Shown here: piece after piece, positions 57,626 through 64,000 of the stretch
How the letters are laid out: each line of letters begins with the position of its first letter
How positions within the stretch are numbered: the first letter of the stretch is position 1
DNA from: Ascoidea tarda (nom. inval.)
Lineage: Eukaryota > Ascomycota > Saccharomycetes > Ascoideales > Ascoideaceae
Length of the DNA stretch: 64,000 nucleotides
NCBI GenBank assembly: GCA_030560485.1
Contig: JAKTTS010000019.1
Span: 1-64,000, forward strand
Direction: 5' to 3'
Made by a program: the position numbers and the translations under genes
The notes under the pieces: model-generated
Told to the model about the DNA's origin: nothing
Seen by the model: only the letters and a program-made list of their open reading frames with translations
The model's database searches: none

Positions 57626-58929
57626 CTGATTAACTTCTCAAATGTTTTTAAACAGCTGTGATGAATTATGTAGTGAGTCATAGAACACTTTATTTTTATT
57701 TAAATTTCCTTTTTCTTGATTACATTTTATAAGTTTAAAATGGTAATATTCTTTGTTTTGTTTTACTCGTCTTAGTCTTGGGATTAGCAGTCATTTAGTG
57801 TGGGCGGCAAAGAAAGAGAGCGATACAAAAGCCGATTCAGAAACGAGTTTTTCTACTTCTGAGGAACTTTTTGAGAGCATTGAAAACAATAAAAGAATTG
57901 ATTTTCCATAAGCTTCAACTCCACCCAAATCGCTCTGAAAAAAGTGCACGAATATTCCGACCATGTAGCAGAGTATAGCGAGTCGAACCTAATTGCAGCA
58001 CAATCTTTTTTTCTTTTATTGGACTGTTTTGAGTTCAACTTGCACAGAAAAATTCCTTTGTTGAGGGGAAATTCTGAAGCACCGACCACGTCTCTTTCTT
58101 TGCGGCCCACAGTGCACAAATGGATTTGCAACCTCTAAAATAATGACCATACAAGTTATAGAACCTCGATATGCGAATAGCTTGATTGATGCTAAGGACA
58201 ATTTGGCACTGGCCGCTGGTTTGCCAGTGCAAATGCCCTGGAGATTCCCCAGCAGCGCAGTGTTTGGTGTCATATTCACTCACAGGCCAGATAAACACTG
58301 CATTTACTCCTCCGGCAGCAGCACTACCCACTGTAGAGAAGCTCACAGACAAAAATCGCCCATAAAACAGTAAAAATTTCAAATTACACACCACCGAACC
58401 TCCAATGCTGATCGTCTCCAGGGCTAGTTAATCCTAAAGTTGCAGCCGGCGATTTCTCCCACGTGCTGGGAACGAAACAGACCCCATTTGGTGCTTCAAG
58501 GATAAAATATTTTCCGAACGCCCAAAAGGAGCAGCCGTCGCAATGGTACTAAAGATCCGGCCGGTGCTGAGGCCTAGCACGTGCAGTTATTGGCCATGTT
58601 TGGGGCTAGTGTGCGCATAACCGCAGATTCCAGCAGGGAAAACGGTGTGCCAGAGGGTGGGAGACCAGAGGCAGCAGCTTCTTCGGCAAAAGATAGGCTT
58701 TAGTCTCGGAACAACTCTGAGATGGGTTTGATCCTCTTTCTTTTTTAAATGGCCATTTCAAAAGGCCCACGTCTCGCTCTTTTTTTTTTGTATATAAACA
58801 ACCCCAAGAGACCTTGAATGTTTCCAGCTCTTGTGTTGCTATGTTCCAATGGCTCTATCCCCTTGATTCAGTTGCAGGTCAGTGTTCTATCCCAGCTCTA
58901 CTTTACTAGGCTTACCCAGGTTTACCATA
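57626..58929. promoter_or_regulatory. 1.3-kb spacer with TATA box before the gene at 58930
   Basis: 57626-57780 is 3' flank. 57780-58730 is GC-richer and has only short, unrecognised ORFs on both strands. An inverted repeat GCACTGGC (58206-58213) and GCCAGTGC (58223-58230) could form a hairpin with a 9-nt loop. TATATAAA at 58791-58798 is a strong TATA box 132 bp before the next ATG. ATGs at 58818 and 58841 start short upstream ORFs that could lie in the leader, depending on the transcription start. Confidence 0.45.
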
Positions 58930-59526
58930 ATGTCAAGCATAGATTCAAAGAGCTTTTTCAAACGAATGGTGGGGAGGCTGTTCGCTAAATGTAAGATGAA
59001 TAGACACCATCTCAAGAAAAACGAGCCCATTCCTCCCCTTGACTTGGAGACAACAATGGACTTTACCTCTTTGATTGTCTCCCTAAAGATCATAATCTTG
59101 CCTGAGTATTCTAAAATGATCAGTGAAATTGGGTTGATTCAAAACAAATTTATTAACAACGAGCTTAATGACGAGGATTACAGTAATTATAAAGAGTATG
59201 TAACTTACAAAGAGCTTTTAATAAATCTATCTAATCATTCAGATTCATGCCAGCACCATTCTTTGGACATTATTCAGAGCCTATACTCAATGCAAATCTG
59301 TGGCAGAAACTTCATGAATCAGATTGATTCAATTGCAAATGAGTTTTTGGCCTTGGCTATAAGCTACCAAAATCTAAAAATTGAATATCACCAATTTTTG
59401 CAAAACAGGATTATAAATAAAACAAATTCCAAAGTAGAATTTGATGAATTCAGATTAGTCTCTCTTCAAATTTCAGAACTATCCAATATTTTTGACAAAC
59501 TTAAATCAACAATCGATAAGTATTAA
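58930..59526 (+). CDS. Unknown helical protein, 198 residues
   Basis: I chose the first ATG at 58930; the frame is open 48 bases further but only from a GTG. The N-terminus is basic (FFKRMVGRLFAKCKMNRHHLKK), then the protein is predicted mostly helical, with heptad-like segments (LIVSLKIIILPEYSKMISEIGLIQNKF; FRLVSLQISELSNIFDKLKS, partly quoted). No signal peptide or membrane span is seen. It may be a coiled-coil or BAR-like adaptor; no family is recognised. A consensus TATA box and possible upstream ORFs precede it. Confidence 0.65.
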   Translation: MSSIDSKSFFKRMVGRLFAKCKMNRHHLKKNEPIPPLDLETTMDFTSLIVSLKIIILPEYSKMISEIGLIQNKFINNELNDEDYSNYKEYVTYKELLINLSNHSDSCQHHSLDIIQSLYSMQICGRNFMNQIDSIANEFLALAISYQNLKIEYHQFLQNRIINKTNSKVEFDEFRLVSLQISELSNIFDKLKSTIDKY

Positions 59527-60418
59527 TTATTAATTAAGAATCAAATGACAGCATTACTCATTACTGCTATTGAATATCTATCCAATTCTTACTTTCCTGT
59601 TATTTATTTTTTTTGTCTTGGCTTTTTTTTTTTAATTTATTTCTTGGCTTGTTTCTTTTCTTGTGATCAAGAATTCTTATTGTACTCTGTGGGTTTTGGT
59701 GTTTGCAACTATTTTATATTTTATAATTTGTCTTTTATAATTTATGTTTTATGTCTTATGTTTTAGATTCTATATTTTATATTCTATATTTTATTTCTAT
59801 ATTTTATTTTTTTCATTAAACCAAATTAATTTTGATTATCAATAATTCAATACTCCTTGTTTGTTATCTATTAATATACCGATTATAATTATCTTTATAA
59901 TTGTATCGATAAAGCCAACTGTCATACATTTAATCCTTTAATTCAACACTTGGAGACTGAACTAGAAATACATCTCTTACAAGCCGTAAAAAACTCATTT
60001 CAAAGTCAAAAAATTGCATCATATTTTGTAAAACCGTTGGCACTCCTGATGAATTTACTGAATATGCAGTATATGCGGAATCTGCAGCAAACTCGCATAC
60101 AAATAACCACCACAAAACCCAGAGCGTTGTGAGCGCTGTTTTGCTGTTTTTCGCATGTCACACAAATGCACCCAGGGCTTTAACCTGCACTATTAGAGCC
60201 CTGCATCACTATAGTATATCTCAGAACGGGCGAAATATTTCACTCATTTTTTTCTCTTTCAGTCAATAATAGTAGCATCAAGACCTGTGTTATTATAACA
60301 GATTTGATTACTGATATTCTATCATCAAAGAAACCATAAAGGATAGTCTGCGTCAACGCTTAAAAGTGATTATTCTAGTGTGCATTATTATTAAATCAGA
60401 ACAAACAATTTTTCAAAA
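59527..60418. promoter_or_regulatory. Spacer and RPP2 promoter
   Basis: 59527-59930 is T-rich 3' flank with TTTATATTTTATATTC runs. 60130-60230 is more GC-rich (GCACCCAGGGCTTTAACC), then a T-rich block TTTTTTTCTCTTTC at about 60248 and a pyrimidine/AT leader, as often seen at ribosomal-protein promoters. No gene is supported; a 60-codon ORF at 59950 looks like chance. Confidence 0.4.
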
Positions 60419-60946
60419 AGTATGTGTCAACCAACTGCTCATATCGCATCACATCAATTCAATTTAATTCAATTTAATTGAATAGTTATATATATATATA
60501 TATATAGTTGCAATGTGAGATTGTCAAAACACCAAAAGATACACTCTTTAAAATCGAAAATTGAATATTGAAAAGTTAGAATCAAAAACTAACTAAATTT
60601 TTGTTTAATAGTGAAATATTTAGCTGCTTATCTTTTACTCATCGAAGGTGGTCATGAACACCCAGCTTCAAAAGATATCGAACATTTGTTAGAAACTGTT
60701 GGTATTGAAGCCGACCATAAACAAGTTGAACTCTTGTTGAAATCAGTTTCTGGTAAAACTGTCGATGAATTAATTGCCTCTGGTAGTTCCAAATTAGCCT
60801 CCTTAGCCACCGGTGGTGCTGTTGCCTCAAGTGGCTCTGGTTCTGGTGCTGCTTCTGGTGCTGCTAAAGAAGAAGCCTCTGAAGAAGAAGCCTCTGAAGA
60901 AGAAGAAGAATCTGATGATGATATGGGTTTCGGTTTATTTGATTAG
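60419..60946 (+). CDS. RPP2: 60S acidic ribosomal protein P2, start codon split by an intron
   Basis: The protein begins [20 protein letters not shown], as P2 proteins do, but the genomic DNA at 60611 reads GTGAAATAT. A GTATGT donor at 60420-60425, directly after an A, an AACTAAC branch site at 60587-60593 and a TAG acceptor ending at 60611 remove 192 nt. They join A(60419) to TG(60612-60613), making the ATG. The product is 111 residues: helical dimerisation domain, Ala/Gly/Ser hinge and the conserved stalk end [11 protein letters not shown] that recruits elongation factors. P2A or P2B cannot be decided. A (TA)n run at about 60486-60507 lies in the intron. Confidence 0.92.
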
Positions 60947-61458
60947 AGGTTCTAATTTTTATTCTAAAGTTATGATGGAAATTGTACAATAGATATATTA
61001 ATAAAGATATTATCACTGATCAAAATTGATCAAGATGAACCAAAATTAATCAACAAACCAAAATCAATTTATTTTTCTTTTTTTTTTTTCAATGAAAAAA
61101 ATCTAAAATTATGCTAAAAATTAGTAGAAATAGTTGTAACACATCAAAACCATAATAATCCACTGTAGAATACTTGTTTTAATACTCATTTGTCTACTAT
61201 AACAATGCCTAACTGATTTGTTTATACTACAATCTGATAGGTCGGAACTTAATGGTGTTTGATTTTTCTTCGGCGATTATTAGGGACTTTTGACAAAATA
61301 TGGGGATTCAGCTTTTTTAATTCTATTAGTAATCACCTCATCACTCCACACTGTACATTAAATAAAAAACAATCTTATAAGTAAACCTACCATCCCATTT
61401 TTGATTTATATCACTCATCACTTATCTCCTACCATTTACATTTCAAATTTATCTCTAA
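60947..61458. other. RPP2 3' region and small-gene promoter
   Basis: This is 512 bp of AT-rich DNA. The first 150 bases contain imperfect CAAAATTAATCAA repeats. Between 61240 and 61440 is presumed promoter with no strong TATA element. I see no gene. Confidence 0.5.
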
Positions 61459-61966
61459 ATGAAACCCGGATCATTCAATTTATTCTGGTACTGTTTTGCA
61501 GGCTTCTCAGTAACTGGTTTTGCATTGGGTTATGGTCTTAAAAAGTAAGAAGAAATTATTGAAAATGATTAATTCCAGCCCTTGGTGTTAATAATGTTTG
61601 ATATATTAACAGATTATTTTATTTTATTATTTTATTTAGGAAAGTCGATGCCAAAAAGAAAAAGAACTTCCGTCCACCTTATAAACCAAAAGATCCTACT
61701 TTAAATGATGAGTTTGATTCATCGAAAATCAGACCTGGATTTCCTGAAGAATCAGTTGTAGAAGAAGAAAGAAAAAGCAAATATGAGGGAACAGGAAACA
61801 GTCATGTTGTATGTTATCTTTATCCAAGTTTATTTATTGCGCATTACTTATCATTTTTATTAGCAAACTGCTAACAAATACTAACAAATACTGACAAATA
61901 CTAATAAATAATCATAAATACTAAATACAGAGCCGAAAAAGAGGTGACAAAATTTCATTTTTTTAA
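61459..61966 (+). CDS. Small membrane protein, three exons, 96 residues
   Basis: Exons: 61459-61544, 61640-61808, 61931-61966, total 291 nt. Intron 1 (95 nt) has GTAAGA, TATTAAC at 61604-61610 and TTTAG. Intron 2 (122 nt) has GTATGT, TACTAAC at 61879-61885 and ACAG, the first AG after it. Unspliced DNA stops after 29 codons. The protein starts MKPGSFNLFWYCFAGFSVTG, with one predicted membrane span (about 7-27). A Lys-rich stretch (KKKVDAKKKKNFRPPYKPKD), an acidic part and a basic C-terminus SRKRGDKISFF follow. Size, span and basic flank suggest a mitochondrial inner-membrane or ER microprotein; no family recognised. Confidence 0.75.
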
Positions 61967-62480
61967 ACAAAAAACATTAATAATGTTTTGATGGGGGGTT
62001 TTGTTTGTCTTGTTTAATTGAAGCATTTTAATAATTTCACACTAATAATCTTAAATATTTTCGTTAATTTAATAAAAAACTATTGGTTATATGTTATTTG
62101 ATTCACAACTCACAATCCCTAATTTTGTTTTTTAAGTTTTGGTTTTGTTTTAATTCTAAAACTAAGAAAGAGCTGTTAATCCTTTTCCAATTTCCTATGA
62201 TATTATTGGCTCTTCTTTGGGGGTTGGGCAAATTTTTGAAATTTTGTTGTATTTTTCTGAATGATATAAAAATAAGTCAAAATAAGTTTTCATTGTATCT
62301 ACTTTTTTTCATGTATTCGATCATAGCATATACATATAAAGAACAATCTCCCAAAATACCTTAATTTTTTTATTATCTTACCAAGTTGATTGAGATTCAA
62401 ATTTAAATCGGCAAATAAATAATTAAGACCGCAAGTAAACAAGTAGCGTATTATTTCATCAAATTCTTTCTTGTATAAAA
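61967..62480. other. Spacer between the two small genes
   Basis: This is 514 bp of AT-rich DNA. Short ORFs on both strands (62083-62364 plus, 62299-62631 minus) show no domain and overlap the spliced gene that follows. I reject them as genes. Confidence 0.5.
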
Positions 62481-62904
62481 ATGAATACTCCGAAATCATT
62501 TTGGTATGTCTTTTGAGCAATTGAGGTCCAAGAGCATAATCAATTTTGTACAATATCCGAAATACTAACCAAAAAGCAATCAATGTTTCTAGGGGAGGTA
62601 TGGCTCTTCTTACAGTTGTGGGATTTGGCACATTGCAATATGTTCAAAAGTAAGAACGCATTATTTTATTTTACTTTATTCTATTTTGTTCTAGTAGACA
62701 TCAATATTGACCATCACTTTCTTCAGTCAAGTCGAGACCAAAAGAGCGGATCAAAACCTCCAGTTTGGCAAGAGCTGGGAAGACATCAAAAACGAGCACG
62801 AAATTTCTGCTGGTTCCAAGGATGCTGGTGCTGGTGCTGGTGCTGATTCAATCGAACCAAAGGCTGCGACAGACACAGACAGCACAAGGAAGAGGGAAAG
62901 TTGA
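62481..62904 (+). CDS. Small membrane protein, three exons, 85 residues
   Basis: Exons: 62481-62503, 62593-62649, 62727-62904, total 258 nt. Intron 1 (89 nt) has GTATGT, TACTAAC at 62563-62569 and CTAG. Intron 2 (77 nt) has GTAAGA, a weak TATTGAC-like branch site and TTCAG. The frame is open through both junctions and each intron contains stops, which strongly supports the model. The protein starts MNTPKSFWGGMALLTVVGFG, with a single span at about 7-24. A charged helix NQVETKRADQNLQFGKSWED and a low-complexity Ala/Gly/Thr tail follow. It resembles mitochondrial respiratory-chain microproteins in architecture only; no family named. Confidence 0.75.
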
Positions 62905-63119
62905 TGAGCATTGCACTCTCATCGAAAAAGATGAAGCATTTCGATTTCTGTAGGTTTATACCACAAATAAATAGAACATCCCACACCCAGCATATGCACG
63001 CGTGTCCTGTTTGCTGGTGCCCCGTTTGGAGTTTGGCTAAACACAGACCACTTGGGTAGATTGGATGCTATTTAGACGGTGTGCCCAGTGGCCGATTTTC
63101 GCTACTCATCGCTCTGCTA

Positions 63120-64000
63120 TTATTTGGCATCCTTTTTTTTCAATCTTTTGATTGTTCCTGATATCCAGTTCCTTTTCACAGTTGCAGGCTCCTTTTGCCT
63201 AATTTCCACATCCTGACTTGGGTTCCTTTTTTTCAATATCGATTTTTTCTTAATCACTCCTGCATTGCTCTTGATGGGTTGGTGATTAACTTCAGTAGCG
63301 TCGTTTATATCAGGCAATGGTGCAAATCTGATTGAATTTCCTTTTGATAGTGGTCTTCCAGTTGTCCCTACGGTGCTCCCTTTGTTTCTTGCTCTACCAT
63401 TTCTTAGCAATCTTTGTCTTAGCGATTTGCTTTTAGCCATTAGTTTGGACCCACTTCTGTCGTTTTTCTTGGGTTCATCAAAATATAGTTCGGCTGTATG
63501 TTGGCTAAATGGGTTTGGTGGAGTCTGTAAGCCGCTGAAGCCACCTTCAGAAATTTCAGCACTGTTTATCATAGAAAACTGTTCGTTGATATTAGTTCCA
63601 TTTTTTCTGCTTTTTTCAATGATTCTTTTAGCGTCTTCAAAGTCTCTCCCAGCTACATCCCCTGATAATGGAAATTTCAAATCTTTTCTCAAAACATACT
63701 CTGCTGCAAATCCTTCCAATGATTTTCCTGAATTCATTGAAACTTCACCAGCACTGTAACATTTTTTTTCTCTTTTGAGATTGAGCTTCCAATTTCCCAT
63801 GCCTTTATGTTTTTTCTTGTTATTTTCACTTTCTTCAACTATAACCAAGCTTCCATTACTTTGAACTAAACTTTGCAACGAATACCCATTTGTTGATAAA
63901 TTACAAACCATATCTTTGGAAATAGCTGTGCTTTTTCTAGAAAAATCAGATATTGGTTCTCTGGTTAGTGGAGTGGTCATCATAATACAGGAATTTGGTG
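63120..64000 (-). CDS. Unknown basic, Ser-rich protein, probably partial
   Basis: The stop is at 63120. ATGs at 63983 and 63980 would give 287 or 286 residues, but the frame stays open upstream to the window edge, so the true start may lie outside. The sequence contains NWKLNLKREKKCYSAGEVSM, SLEGFAAEYVLRKDLKFPLS, a TPP motif (LQTPPNPFS), SIRFAPLPDIND and a Lys/Arg-rich C-terminus (WISGTIKRLKKKDAK). It looks like the disordered, phosphorylated tail of a regulator; I do not recognise it. It is convergent with the small gene at 62481-62904. Confidence 0.6.
   Translation of the reverse strand, partial: PNSCIMMTTPLTREPISDFSRKSTAISKDMVCNLSTNGYSLQSLVQSNGSLVIVEESENNKKKHKGMGNWKLNLKREKKCYSAGEVSMNSGKSLEGFAAEYVLRKDLKFPLSGDVAGRDFEDAKRIIEKSRKNGTNINEQFSMINSAEISEGGFSGLQTPPNPFSQHTAELYFDEPKKNDRSGSKLMAKSKSLRQRLLRNGRARNKGSTVGTTGRPLSKGNSIRFAPLPDINDATEVNHQPIKSNAGVIKKKSILKKRNPSQDVEIRQKEPATVKRNWISGTIKRLKKKDAK

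Noticed and set aside
58143-58394. Short ORFs on both strands before the gene at 58930
   Set aside because: They overlap each other, have no domain or splice support, and lie in GC-rich spacer.

Overview
The window is nuclear DNA of a budding yeast (Saccharomycotina). It is AT-rich and gene-dense, most genes lack introns, proteins are rich in Asn/Lys/Ser low-complexity segments, and the few introns are short, lie near gene 5' ends, and carry yeast-type signals (GTATGT or GTAAGT donors, TACTAAC branch sites). Marker genes include HEM2, POP5, CLU1, RRP9, TIF5, ERV2, ERG27, YPT7, SGF11, IKS1, an SSO-type syntaxin and RPP2. A UDP-glucose:glycoprotein glucosyltransferase with an intact-looking catalytic domain and an HDEL tail argues against a close relative of Saccharomyces cerevisiae. 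I cannot name the species. The in-frame codon CTG is scarce, so a CUG-reassigned lineage cannot be excluded.

Layout. 1-806: 5' part of HEM2 (minus). 1100-2756: an unknown nuclear-looking protein convergent with a PITH-domain protein. 3030-4833: two paralogous hotdog thioesterases arranged tail to tail. 5179-14718: UGGT/KRE5 and CLU1 in tandem. 14999-15514: POP5 (minus). 15.6-18.6 kb: a gene-poor stretch with a decayed hAT DNA transposon and a possible kinase fragment. 18.6-27.6 kb: a YPP1/TTC7-like protein and a tricalbin, divergent around a GC-rich promoter with dyads. 27.9-29.5 kb: remains of an LRR gene (plus) and a second decayed gene (minus). 30.0-33.2 kb: RRP9 and TIF5. 33.8-36.0 kb: ERV2 and ERG27 (minus), ERG27 being divergent from YPT7. 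From 36.5 to 62.9 kb everything recognisable is on the plus strand: YPT7, SGF11, IKS1, a 2425-residue Asn-rich RRM/AT-hook protein, SSO, a secreted wall-type protein with Kex2-like sites, an unknown helical protein, RPP2 and two tiny spliced membrane-protein genes. A partial unknown gene (minus) closes the window.

Nine introns were placed by hand. One lies inside the start codon of RPP2. Two place long-missing 5' exons on SGF11 and IKS1. Four reveal two small three-exon genes at 61.5-62.9 kb that a plain ORF scan misses. Several promoters and gene ends are clearly GC-richer than the AT-rich gene bodies, and SGF11 is GC-rich throughout.

Functionally the genes are mostly housekeeping: haem synthesis, ER glycoprotein quality control and disulfide formation, sterol synthesis, ER-plasma membrane contacts and PI4-kinase anchoring, vacuolar and plasma-membrane fusion, rRNA/tRNA processing and translation. 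No rRNA, tRNA, CRISPR array or plasmid element was found. I see no clearly new multi-gene system. The most unusual material is the start-codon intron, the two cryptic small genes, the giant RRM protein and the decayed accessory stretches.
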